DNA of 64,000 bases from Begonia masoniana (taxonomy: Eukaryota; Streptophyta; Magnoliopsida; Cucurbitales; Begoniaceae), in NCBI GenBank assembly GCA_022432975.1, contig CM039512.1, forward strand, positions 33,190,037-33,254,036, read 5' to 3'. A program made the position numbers and the translations under genes. Positions 40,643 to 52,200 of the stretch are shown here, in pieces. Numbering within the stretch: the first letter of the stretch is position 1; each line of letters starts with the position of its first letter. The notes under the pieces are model-generated. The model worked only from the letters and a program-made list of their open reading frames with translations, had not been told where the DNA came from and ran no database searches.

Positions 40643-41304
40643 TAGGTGAACTCCCTGATGTAGGTACTGAACCCGTGAATGAGGACCTTGTGCCTCAAGA
40701 TGATGATCTGATGTAGGTGGCGGGTCGAGCTCATGGGTTGTGTTTGTGGCAGCTAGACATAAATCTGTCCAGAGAAAGAAAGGTTTTGAAGTTCTGTATT
40801 TATGTTTTAAAAACTTCTGCTATAATGAATTCTGGAAATCTATGTTAAGTTCTGTACTGTCTTTGAGATTTTAAAACAATGTTTGGATTCTGTGTCGATA
40901 TTTAAAACCTCTGTATTTGACAGTTGAATTACATTCTGAAGTATTCTGGAATTATTTGGAATATTTTCTAATAGTCTGTGCATGGATGGTCTCTGGTTTT
41001 AGAGCTATCCATGCAGTGTAATTCTTCTTAAGTTTCTGTTATGCCTTCTGTTGTGTTCGAGAATCTGAGATTTTTATGTTTTCTGTTTTTCTGCTCTCTG
41101 TTGGTATGTCTTTCTGTTAAAGAGTTGTCAAATTCTGCCTTTAAAATTATGTCTTCCGATTGCATCCACCGTTGCCTTACAATTTATATCCACCGATCGT
41201 CACTGTTCATTTTTGTCTACGTCCACCGGTCACTGTCATTTTTGCCTAGTCACGGTCACTGTTCATTTTGCATACGTCCATCGGTCACTGTTCATTTTGC
41301 ACTC

Positions 41305-41812
41305 TTTTATGTTTTAAAAACTTCTGCTATAATGAATTCTGGAAATCTATGTTAAGTTCTGTACTGTCTTTGAGATTTTAAAACAATGTTTTCTGTACAC
41401 GGTTTTGAAGTTCTGTATTTATGTTTTAAAAACTTCTGCTATAATGAATTCTGGAAATCTATGTTAAGTTCTGTACTGTCTTTGAGATTTTAAAACAATG
41501 TTTTCTGTACACGGTTTTGAAGTTCTGTATTTATGTTTTAAAAACTTCTGCTATAATGAATTCTGGAAATCTATGTTAAGTTCTGTACTGTCTTTGAGAT
41601 TTTAAAACAATGTTTTCTGTACACGGTTTTGAAGTTCTGTATTTATGTTTTAAAAACTTCTGCTATAATGAATTCTGGAAATCTATGTTAAGTTCTGTAC
41701 TGTCTTTGAGATTTTAAAACAATGTTTTCTGTACACGGTTTTGAAGTTCTGTATTTATGTTTTAAAAACTTCTGCTATAATGAATTCTGGAAATCTATGT
41801 TAAGTTCTTCTC
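41305..41812 (+). repeat. 112-bp tandem array, about 4.5 units, chimeric unit
   Basis: ATGTTTTAAAAACTTCTGC recurs at 41309, 41421, 41533, 41645 and 41757. The unit joins a copy of about 40787-40884 to a copy of about 40253-40278 at the shared AAAACAATGTTT, so it was assembled from two separate parts of this same LTR. Confidence 0.9.
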
Positions 41813-41940
41813 TCTTTAAAGTTTTAAGGTTTGTTTTAAAAGCCCGGTCTGTTATGTTCAAAAAAAAATATGTGCCCGTTTTCAGTTAAATGTCCCAGAG
41901 TGACGGCTCTCGGACCCCGATTGGGTTCGGGGCTGTCACA

Positions 41941-43067
41941 ATTTTTTTACAACATAACAGAGAGTATGCTTGCCTACTTACGCATGTACCTCTATTCAAA
42001 ATTTTAATTATCTGGTGTTGACATGTCATTCTATTGATGAAGAATGGAATGTTCAAAAGAATATCTTGACCTTTTTGTTTGCTTCCAAACTATAAAGGTG
42101 CGTATATTGGTAAAGAAGGGGAGAGATGTTTGCTCAAGTGAGAGATTGAAAATGTTACGACTGTTATAGTCGATAATGCGTCTTCTAATGACGTTGTCAT
42201 TTTATATTTGATAAAGACAAATAGAAACTGGAAATGCTTGATTTTAAATGGAGATCATATGCATGTGAGATGTTTTGTGCATGTTCTTAATTTGATTGTT
42301 TCTGATGATTTAGAAGAACATCATGAATGTATAACAAGGGTACACAAGGTTTTTAAGTATGTTAGGTCTTCCTCGGTAAGGTTACAACAATTCAAGTCTT
42401 GTGTTGACACTATTAAAATTACTTGCAAAAGTAATCTGTCTCTTAATGTTCCCACTCGATGGAATTCTACATATTTGATGTTGTCAAGTGTTAAGAAGTA
42501 TGCAACAACCTTTGAAAAATTAGCAAAAAATGACAGCTCTTTCGTACTTGAAATGGGAGGAGAAGGCCCGCCCAACACTAAAAATTGGTCGTACATTCGA
42601 GAATATATAAAGCTTTTAGAAGCATTTCATACCATGACTCTTAGTGTCTATGTTTTTTTGCATATTAGAGCGAATATGTCTCTAGGTGAACTATGTAATT
42701 TGAAGATTGCTATTGATACATATGCTAATGGTGATAATATGACACTGAGACGAATGACCATCAGAATGAAAAACAAATTCGATAAGTATTAAGAATCTTT
42801 TGAAAAAATAAATATGTTAGTATATCTAGCTATTATTGTGATCCAAGTTGCAAAACTAAATTTTTGAGGCCTTGTCTAGCCATAATATTTGGTAGCGATA
42901 AAGCTTCAAATTACACAAAGCAAGTAGATGATGTAATTGAAAAGTTATATTCAAAGTATAAAAGCGATACAATTAATGAAGATTGGACTCCAAGTGCTAG
43001 TGATAGTTTGTAAAGACCTACAAAGCTAAAGAGTATTTTGGGACAAACTCAGTCTACTGCAGTATTG
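41941..43067 (+). pseudogene. hAT transposase, main segment, decayed
   Basis: Starts with QRVCLPTYACTSIQNFNYLV, HSIDEEWNVQKNIL and VTTVIVDNASSND (catalytic Asp region), then the open part 42208-42792 (MRCFVH-type block, VPTRWNSTYLML, FEKLA, IREYIKLLEAFH), and past the frame end INMLVYLAII and DWTPSASDSL. Stops and frame changes occur at both ends. It belongs to the plant BED-type (RICESLEEPER-like) hAT family. It is followed by another LTR start at 43068. Confidence 0.78.
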
Positions 43068-43290
43068 TAACACCTGAAAATTCAATACATAATTTATTAG
43101 ATGTACGTATTAATTTGTTTTTAAGTTACTATTGATAACTAATAGAAACTGTTTAGATAATGTTAAAGTGTAGTTTGGTAAGTTTTAAAATGCGAAGTTG
43201 GTGAATTCCTCATAGTTAAGCAAGATTAATAAAGAAAAGAAAGATTGTTTAGGAGTAGGCTATTAGAAGATTAAATTGAGCAAAGAGGTG
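43068..43290 (+). mobile_element. gypsy LTR stub (different family)
   Basis: TGTAACACCTGAAAATTC is an LTR-type start inserted in the hAT end. Only about 220 bp is seen before the 152-bp array, and it does not match the start of the 52927 LTR beyond the first 8 bases. Confidence 0.5.
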
Positions 43291-45503
43291 AAAACCCAAA
43301 TGATGAAAAGTCACCAATTCTTGGACTTAAGGTGACATATGCTGAGGAGGCAAAGTGAAGATTATCTATTAATGATGAGAGAAAGAATGGTAGCTGTGGA
43401 AAAGGTGAGTGATGATTCACCATACTATGAGATGACACCTCAACCCAAATGATGAAAAGTCACCAATTCTTGGACTTAAGGTGACATATGCTGCTGTGAG
43501 GCAAAGTGATCATGAGATGACACCTCAACCCAAATGATGAAAAGTCACCAATTCTTGGACTTAAGGTGACATATGCTGAGGAGGCAAAGTGAAGATTATC
43601 TATTAATGATTGAGAGAAAGAAATGGTAGCTGTGGAAAAGGTGAGTGATGATTCACCATACTCATGAGATGACACCTCAACCCAAATGATGAAAAGTCAC
43701 CAATTCTTGGACTTAAGGTGACATATGCTGAGGAGGCAAAGTGAAGATTATCTATTAATGATTGAGAGAAAGAAATGGTAGCTGTGGAAAAGGTGAGTGA
43801 TGATTCACCATACTCATGAGATGACACCTCAACCCAAATGATGAAAAGTCACCAATTCTTGGACTTAAGGTGACATATGCTGAGGAGGCAAAGTGAAGAT
43901 TATCTATTAATGATTGAGAGAAAGAAATGGTAGCTGTGGAAAAGGTGAGTGATGATTCACCATACTCATGAGATGACACCTCAACCCAAATGATGAAAAG
44001 TCACCAATTCTTGGACTTAAGGTGACATATGCTGAGGAGGCAAAGTGAAGATTATCTATTAATGATTGAGAGAAAGAAATGGTAGCTGTGGAAAAGGTGA
44101 GTGATGATTCACCATACTCATGAGATGACACCTCAACCCAAATGATGAAAAGTCACCAATTCTTGGACTTAAGGTGACATATGCTGAGGAGGCAAAGTGA
44201 AGATTATCTATTAATGATTGAGAGAAAGAAATGGTAGCTGTGGAAAAGGTGAGTGATGATTCACCATACTCATGAGATGACACCTCAACCCAAATGATGA
44301 AAAGTCACCAATTCTTGGACTTAAGGTGACATATGCTGAGGAGGCAAAGTGAAGATTATCTATTAATGATTGAGAGAAAGAAATGGTAGCTGTGGAAAAG
44401 GTGAGTGATGATTCACCATACTCATGAGATGACACCTCAACCCAAATGATGAAAAGTCACCAATTCTTGGACTTAAGGTGACATATGCTGAGGAGGCAAA
44501 GTGAAGATTATCTATTAATGATTGAGAGAAAGAAATGGTAGCTATGGAAAAGGTGAGTGATGATTCACCATACTCATGAGATGACACCTCAACCCAAATG
44601 ATGAAAAGTCACCAATTCTTGGACTTAAGGTGACATATGCTGAGGAGGCAAAGTGAAGATTATCTATTAATGATTGAGAGAAAGAAATGGTAGCTATGGA
44701 AAAGGTGAGTGATGATTCACCATACTCATGAGATGACACCTCAACCCAAATGATGAAAAGTCACCAATTCTTGGACTTAAGGTGACATATGCTGAGGAGG
44801 CAAAGTGAAGATTATCTATTAATGATTGAGAGAAAGAAATGGTAGCTGTGGAAAAGGTGAGTGATGATTCACCATACTCATGAGATGACACCTCAACCCA
44901 AATGATGAAAAGTCACCAATTCTTGGACTTAAGGTGACATATGCTGAGGAGGCAAAGTGAAGATTATCTATTAATGATTGAGAGAAAGAAATGGTAGCTG
45001 TGGAAAAGGTGAGTGATGATTCACCATACTCATGAGATGACACCTCAACCCAAATGATGAAAAGTCACCAATTCTTGGACTTAAGGTGACATATGCTGAG
45101 GAGGCAAAGTGAAGATTATCTATTAATGATTGAGAGAAAGAAATGGTAGCTGTGGAAAAGGTGAGTGATGATTCACCATACTCATGAGATGACACCTCAA
45201 CCCAAATGATGAAAAGTCACCAATTCTTGGACTTAAGGTGACATATGCTGAGGAGGCAAAGTGAAGATTATCTATTAATGATTGAGAGAAAGAAATGGTA
45301 GCTGTGGAAAAGGTGAGTGATGATTCACCATACTCATGAGATGACACCTCAACCCAAATGATGAAAAGTCACCAATTCTTGGACTTAAGGTGACATATGC
45401 TGAGGAGGCAAAGTGAAGATTATCTATTAATGATTGAGAGAAAGAAATGGTAGCTGTGGAAAAGGTGAGTGATGATTCACCATACTCATGAGATGACACC
45501 TCA
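43291..45503 (+). repeat. 152-bp tandem array, 13 full units plus two shortened leading units
   Basis: From 43527 to 45502 there are exactly 13 x 152 bp, nearly identical (two units read GCTATGG instead of GCTGTGG). Before them is a 150-bp unit with small deletions (43291) and an 85-bp deleted unit (43442). The unit starts AACCCAAATGATGAAAAGTC and ends ATGAGATGACACCTC. The repeated 65-74 codon frames on the minus strand come from the period and are not genes. The array ends inside the truncated 5' LTR of the next element. Confidence 0.95.
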
Positions 45504-46995
45504 ACCCAATTGTATTAGCAATTCTATAATCTATGGATTTAAGAAATTTCAGGAATTTTTAGGAGTTGTAACGCTAATTTTATGGAAATTACGTTTCTCG
45601 TAATTTAAATGACATCTGTGGTAAAATAGTAAACGAGGTCCGATTTGCGAACGGACAGTTTTTTAATTGAACCCTAGTAATAAGTTGGAATAATTGGTGA
45701 AAAGTAAGGAATTTTGGAGACCACCGAAACCGTTAGCTAAATAACGAAACGAAGGACGACAAAAATAGAAAAATCAAAAGAAGGGCAAAAAAGTAATTTT
45801 TCAGGACAATTTTATTAAAATCACAATTTCCTTCTTCTTCCTCTAGCACTTCACGATTTCTTGTTTTCCCTCTCTGCGTTCTCCGGCGTTCCCTCACGGC
45901 GTTCTCCTCTTCCAATGGCGTTTCCTCTCCGATCAACCTCCGTTCTTCACGTTTTCTTCTCCAATCCCGACCCTAGGTATGATTCTATAGTTTTGGAAGG
46001 TTATTGTTCGGTTTTTATGAAGTTACACAGTTAGGGTTTCGTTTAGGGTTTTGCAAAAAATGTGATTTAGGGTTAGAAATCGGTAGGGTTACTGTAGTTA
46101 TGAATATAATGGACATATTGGGCGTATTGGACAAAGGTTGGTCTATCCATTGTGGAATATTAAGGTTTGTTGAAATTCCGAGGTTTAGAAATCTCCATTA
46201 ATGGAGGTTTCGGTAAGTTGAGCGTGAAATGCTCGATAAAATACCTCAACGAGTTGAATTAGAGTTTTAGGAAAATTATTTAGTTAAGGTTTCGTTAATT
46301 TGGACGTTAACGGTTTAAACTCGTTTTAACGACAATGTTGTGAAATTGCCTTAGGTGAACAAAGCTCGTGGACGGAGCTCGGATTTCAACGGACGAGGTA
46401 AGTTCTCGTGACTTACTCTGGCCGATTGGCCTACACCATACGTCGAAGTTGCGTCGAAGATCATTGGAGTCTTGATTGTTTAAATGTTTCGATTGGGTAG
46501 TTAGGATTAGTTCTTTTATAGGATATGCTTTTATTTGCTTTTATTGTCTCGATGGTACGTATGATGTATGTTTACTTTAAACACTTAATTGTTCATGCAT
46601 CATGGTTTTTAATTATGCATAGAACATGAATTTCCGGACTATGTTTCATGAAAAGAGATGTGGCCTGAAAGGGGGCTATTGATCTATTATGTAGGCCAAA
46701 AAGGGGTCTGTCACAATACCACATCGTCATAACGAAATGAACCTGCGTAATCTATTATCTGGTCACGCGAGGTGGGGCTCAGGCACGGCTGTATACGGAT
46801 GTAAGCATGTATCCTCCCCCCCCCCCCCCCCCCCCCCCCGGTTAGGTGTAGAGAGTTGTCCAATCGCGGGACGTGTCCTCTCCATCTAATAGGCTGAGAC
46901 CTCGGTGATATTCTGTATGCGACGTAATGATAAGAAAATGTTGCATGGTTTTCAAAACTCATACGCACAACATGCATTGCATTTACGAAACTTGC

Positions 46996-47010
46996 TGAGC
47001 CTTTAGCTCA
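46996..47010 (+). promoter_or_regulatory. LTR stem-loop upstream of 3' splice-like site (L4)
   Basis: TGAGC-CTTTA-GCTCA, preceded by ACTTGC. The AG of GTGTAG ends 20 nt later (47030). Exon C frame: DFEAGEDDVPPPDVQDG then stop. Confidence 0.6.
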
Positions 47011-47618
47011 TAGTTGTCTGTATTGTGTAGGTGATTTCGAAGCAGGTGAAGATGACGTTCCTCCACCCGATGTACAGGATGGTTGAAGAAGAACGGCTGT
47101 GGTGGTGTGCATGGGCAGTCGACGCGTATGTTGACCCGCGGGGATAACAGTTAGGTATTTTGAGGGTTTATGGGCGTAATGGGTTGATGGTAGATTAAAT
47201 AGGTTAATTGTTTAGAAACATTTTTGGATGTTTGGTTCTGGATTGCGGATATGTTATGTTTTGGTTATTCAGAAACCTATGTTATAAACTGCTTTGAAAA
47301 GTATTTATCAATGTTATAGTGGAACTGCTGGATAATTATATTATAGGGACACGTTCGATTTTTAAATGGATCCACGCAGTTCGTTTTCGTAAAAAGGTAT
47401 TTTGTGTTAAATACGTTTTGAGTCGGTTTGAGTGAGGTTATGGGAGATGTACGAGTATTGGGCAATTTTATGTTGAAATATATGGTTGTGATGTAGGTAG
47501 AATTGTGTTGATGAAATTGTGAAGTTGTGTGGTAGGTGCATGTGTATGCAGGGGAAAGAAAGAAAGAAGAAAAAAAAAAAAAAGAAAGGAGAAGAAAGAA
47601 GAGGAGGGCAGAGAACCT

Positions 47619-47800
47619 GCCGATCGATCCGCCATCGATCGGCAGGATGATCGCCACTCTCTGGATTTTCTCCAGGGAGTGTGGCGATCGATCACCCAAA
47701 GGGGGCGATCGATCGCCACTGTGAGGGGCGATTGATCGCCCCTCCGTTTTCTATGTTGGCGATCGATCGCTTGAAATGGGCGATCGATCGCCCCTATATT
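47619..47800. repeat. GATCGATC palindrome block with hairpin (L4)
   Basis: Several copies of the 14-bp palindrome GGCGATCGATCGCC and variants, plus a hairpin at 47655-47681 with 11-bp arms CACTCTCTGGA / TCCAGGGAGTG and one mismatch. The 3' LTR has a shorter version, so copy number varies. Confidence 0.85.
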
Positions 47801-48043
47801 TTCATGGGACAGTAGTCCCTTTTGCCCTTGCTTTTGTCTTTTCCCCTGTTTCATTTTTTTTATATGTTTTAATTGTTTATTTAAATTGATTTTAAAATTT
47901 GTTTAAAACGATCTTCTAAACAATGTTAATGATTTTGATTTCAGTTTAAATTCTGCTTAACTTTAGTTTGAAGTTTGTAGTAAAATAAAAAAATAATAAT
48001 AATACAAGAAAATAAGGGTACAGTGTTAGGGTCGCTACAGTTA

Positions 48044-48056
48044 TGGTATCAGATCC
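48044..48056 (+). promoter_or_regulatory. chromovirus primer binding site
   Basis: TGGTATCAGATCC five bases after the LTR end CTACA resembles the tRNA-Met PBS (usual TGGTATCAGAGC). Confidence 0.75.
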
Positions 48057-48204
48057 CCGGGGTTTTAAAAACGGATCTGTAGACTGCTTGACTGCACATG
48101 CCACTACACGGACGTCCTTCTTCAACTGTAAGTATGTTTAAGAGTTTTATTTGATTTCGATTTCGTAGGATTATTTGTTTTAACTTTTATAGGATATATA
48201 TAAG

Positions 48205-49254
48205 ATGGTTTGAGGAAAAGATCCTAGAGACAAGGCTCTCGACCGACTTACGGATTTGCTGGACTGTCAAGCCCAGCATATGGACAGACAAGCACAACAA
48301 ATTGAGCGCTTAGTAAATCGAGAGGATCGTCAAGCCCGGGAGGTAGTCGTTCCAAACCATCGGGGCATGGAAAGATTTCAGAAATTGCAACCCCCAGTAT
48401 TCAACGGACAATCATCAGACCCCGCTTTAGCCGAGGAGTGGATCCGAACGATGGAGGACATGCTTGGGTATGCAGAGGTAGAGAACGGGAGTAAGGTGGC
48501 CTATGTCGCCTTCCATTTGGTGTTGGACACCCGTTTTTGGTAGGATTCGATCAAATCAACAACAGATGTATCAATTATGACTTGGGAGCGGTTCAATACC
48601 GTATTTTTCGACAAGTATTTCAGCCGCACTGTGAGAGTGGCGAAGAGGAATGAGTTTACGCAGCTAAAGCAGACAGGTTCAATTGCGGATTATATAAGGA
48701 AGTTTGAAGCCCTATCGAGATTTGCACCGCGCCTAGTAAGTGATAACGAAGACAAGGTGCACCAGTTTATGGAGGGGCTGAACTCGGAGATCCGGATGAA
48801 CATTGTTGTATCGGGAATTATAGATGTGCCATATTCTGACATCGCAGCTAGAGCTCTGGACTTCGAGGTTGCCAGGGCGACTTGTATTAAGCCGAGGGAG
48901 CCAGCTAGGGGCTTCTTCCGTGAGATCCGTCCTCAGTCACAGAACCGAGGTTAGCAGCCTAGAGTGCAACAACCCCAGCCGCAACAGAGAGGCGTTAAGA
49001 GACCTTTAGAGGGAGGCAATGATCGGGGAAAAGGCAAGCAAGTACAAGGGGCTTCTCAGATACCTTGGTGTCGTAAATGTTAGAGAGAACATAGCGGAGA
49101 GTGCCGAGTGGGCACTAACAAATGTTATAGATGTGGTGAAGTTGGCCATTTTGTCAGAGATTGCTCAAAGCTGGGCCGAGATCAGTTGGGCGGAGATCAG
49201 AGGAGAGTCGTACCCAGGATCTTTGCCTTTATCGAGCCTGGTGATATTGACGAC
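48205..49254 (+). pseudogene. chromovirus gag with stop codons
   Basis: The frame opens ATG at 48205 and has TGA as the third codon. The gag core runs FQKLQPPVFNGQSSDP, ALAEEWIRTMEDMLGY, MTWERFNTVFFDKYF and FTQLKQTGSIADYIRKFEAL. The CCHC knuckle is CYRCGEVGHFVRDC at about 49123-49164. Stops: 48211 (TGA), 48541 (TAG after RFW), about 48952 (TAG), about 49081 (TAG). All are in one frame, so point mutations rather than indels broke it. Confidence 0.82.
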
Positions 49255-52200
49255 GAGGCTCAGCCTTCCGTGATAGCAGGTACTGTATTGATTATGGGTG
49301 TGGCTGTATTTTCCTTGATAGACATGGGGGCTACACACTCTTTTGTTTCCACTATTTGTGTGTCTAGACTGAAACTTGTGCCTGAGATAGCAGAATGCCA
49401 ATGTAGTGTGATACTACCTTCAGGAGAGCGTATGCAGTCAAGTCATGTTGTCCAGGCCAATATTGTCTCGGTTGGGAATAGTACCCTCTATGCGCGCCTG
49501 ATTGTTATGGGCATAGAGATCTACGATCTTATCTTAAGGATGGATTGGCTATCACAGCACTTCGCCACCATCGATTGTCGATCCGGGATTGTGACTTTTC
49601 GACCCCCGGGTAAAGCCGAGTTTTCTTATCAGGCGATGAACAGATTGAGTGGATCGCCTATTTCCTATTCCATGAAGGTAAACAAGCAGTTTAAAGGTGA
49701 GTGCTCTATTTATTTGGCCACAATAGTTGATACTCAGTTGCTCAGTGGAGTAAAGCCGAGTGACATTCCTATAGTCAGAGAATTCTCTGAGATATTCCTT
49801 GATGATCTCCCCGGATTACCGCCGGACAGGGAGATTGAATTTATCATTGATGTATATCCGAGCTCCGCGCCAGTGTCTAAGAATCCATATAGATTGGCGC
49901 CTGCTGAATTGAGAGAGTTGAAAACTCAGCTTGAGGAGTTGTTAGATAAGGGTTTCATCCGATCCAGCTTTTAACCCTGGGGTGCGCCCTTTCTATTTGT
50001 CAAGAAGAAGGACGGAACTCTCAGGATGTGCGTGGATTACAGGGAGCTGAATAAGCTCACAGTGAAGAATAAGTATCCACTCCCTCGGATAGATGATTTA
50101 TTTGATCTACTGCAGGGTGCCCGAGTGTTTTCCAGGATTGACCTACGCTCGGGTTATTATCAGTTGAAGGTCTGGAAGGAGGACATTCAGAAAACAGCAT
50201 TCCGAACGAGGTATGGGCATTATGAGTTCCTTGTTATGTCTTTTGGAATTACTAATTCCCCTGCAGCGTTTATGGACTTGATGAATCGCGTCTTCAAGAA
50301 CTATCTAGACAAGTTCGTTGTTGTTTTCATCGACGATATTCTGATTTATTCTAAGACAATGGAAGAGCATGAAGAGCAATTGCAGATTGTTCTAGGGATC
50401 TTACAACGACACCAACTATATCCAAAGTTCTCCAAATGCAAATTTTGGCTGGATCGAGTTAGTTTTCTTGGCCATATCATATCACAGGAAGGAGTTTCTG
50501 TGGATCCGAGTAAAATTCAGGTGGTCAGAGATTGGTTGCAGCCTAAAAACGTGCGAGAGGTACGTGGATTTCTCAGGTTGGCTGGCTACTATCGAAAGTT
50601 CATAGAGGGATTCTCGAAGATTGCAGTTCCTCTTTCATGCTTAACTCGGAAGAATGAAAGGTTTATATGGTCGGCTGCTTGTGATAACAGTTTTATGGAG
50701 TTAAAGTAGAAACTGACCACAGCTCCAGTTCTAACGCTACCTGTTGAAGGTAATAAATTCAGTATTTACTGTGATGCGTCTGGAGTGGGACTTGGTGGTG
50801 TATTGATGCAGGAAGGAAAGGTTATTGTTTATGCTTCTCGGGAGTTGAAGCCGTATGAGCAGAATTATCATATGCACGACCTGGAGTTAGCAGCCGTGGT
50901 CTTCGCACTGAAGATTTGGAGACATTATTTATATGGGCAGTAGTGCGAGATATTTTCTTACCACAAGAGCTTGAAATATTTGTTTACGCAAAAGGAGCTT
51001 AATATGCATCAGAGAAGGTGGCTAGAATTCGTCAAAGACTATGAGTTTGAGATTAAGTACCATCCGGGAAAGGCGAACAAGGTCGTTGATGCTTTGAGTA
51101 GAATGCCTACTGCGAGTCAGCCTTCACTTGCAGCAATGTCGGTTACATTGCGGTCTGAGATTGAGAAGTTCGATGTGGAGATTGTGGCAGAGTTGTCCAG
51201 TATGCTCACCAACATTTCTCTCAGGCCGACTATTCTGGATAAGATACATGAAGCTCAGCAGAAAGATATGGAGTGTGAGGAGCTTCGATTGAGCGCGAAC
51301 TCTGGAGACGTATCTGAATTTAACATGTTAGATGATAGTATTCTAAACTTTAGGCATAGGTAGTACGTGCCTAACAACGAGGAGTTAAAGAAAGAGATTT
51401 TGGCCGAAGCACATTCTTCAGCTTATTCTGTGCACCCAGGAAGCACTAAAATGTACAGAGACTTAAAACAACACTTTTGGTGGCCGAACATGAAGAAAGA
51501 AGTTGCTAAATATGTTGAAACCTGTTTAGTTTGTCAACAGGTAATGGCAGAACACCAGAGACCGGCCGGAACATTACAGCCACTGCCGATTCTGGAGTGA
51601 AAATGGGAGCAGATCTCCATGGATTTTATTGTGGGGCTCCCGAGGACGACGAAAGGACATGATGGCATCTGGGTGATTGTGGACCGATTGACAAAGTCGG
51701 CTCACTTTTGTCTGTGAAGATGACGTCTTCTATGGATCAGCTCGCCGAGCTTTATGTACAGGAGGTTGTTAGATTGCACGGTGTACCAGTTTCGATTGTC
51801 TCAGATCAAGATCCGAGGTTTACATCGAAGTTCTGGAAGAGTCTGCACAAAGCTATGGTTGGGGCTCCCGAGGACGACGAAAGGACATGATGGCATCTGG
51901 GTGATTGTGGACCGATTGACAAAGTCGGCTCACTTTTTGTCTGTGAAGATGACGTCTTCTATGGATCAGCTCGCCGAGCTTTATGTACAGGAGGTTGTTA
52001 GATTGCACGGTGTACCAGTTTCGATTGTCTCAGATCAAGATCCGAGGTTTACATCGAAGTTCTGGAAGAGTCTGCACAAAGCTATGGGGACTCAGCTAAA
52101 TTTCAGCACGGCATTTCATCCTCAGACTGATGGTCAGACAGAGAGGACGAATCAGATTCTGGAGGATATGCTCAGAGCTTGTGTGTTGAAGTTTCAGGGA

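Larger units (their letters stand above)
39495..41940 (+). mobile_element. solo gypsy LTR (L3) inside hAT transposase
   Basis: 2446 bp, TGTAACACCCGGC to GGGGCTGTCACA, with target duplication ATTTT at 39490-39494 and 41941-41945. Shared leader layout: exon A ends TCTAAG/GTAATC at 39898, exon B 39989-40041, acceptor ATGTAG/GT at 40663. It also holds a TA microsatellite (40582-40617), CATCCACCG motifs (41160-41290) and the 112-bp array. Confidence 0.9.
45508..48039 (+). repeat. chromovirus 5' LTR (L4), 5'-truncated
   Basis: Aligns with 52927-55468 from about base 100 onward and ends TTAGGGTCGCTACA. Leader layout: C/T-rich exon A to CCTAG/GTATGATTC (45976), exon B 46355-46397, acceptor TGTGTAG at 47030. 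A run of 25 C lies at 46816-46840. A GATCGATC palindrome block lies at 47619-47800. Confidence 0.88.

Noticed and set aside
43460..45499. A family of repeated 65-74 residue minus-strand proteins
   Set aside because: They recur every 152 bp and are by-products of the tandem array; no domain, no upstream signals.
47468..47854. 128-residue minus-strand frame rich in Arg/Asp repeats
   Set aside because: It comes from the GATCGATC palindrome block, which is open in several frames.
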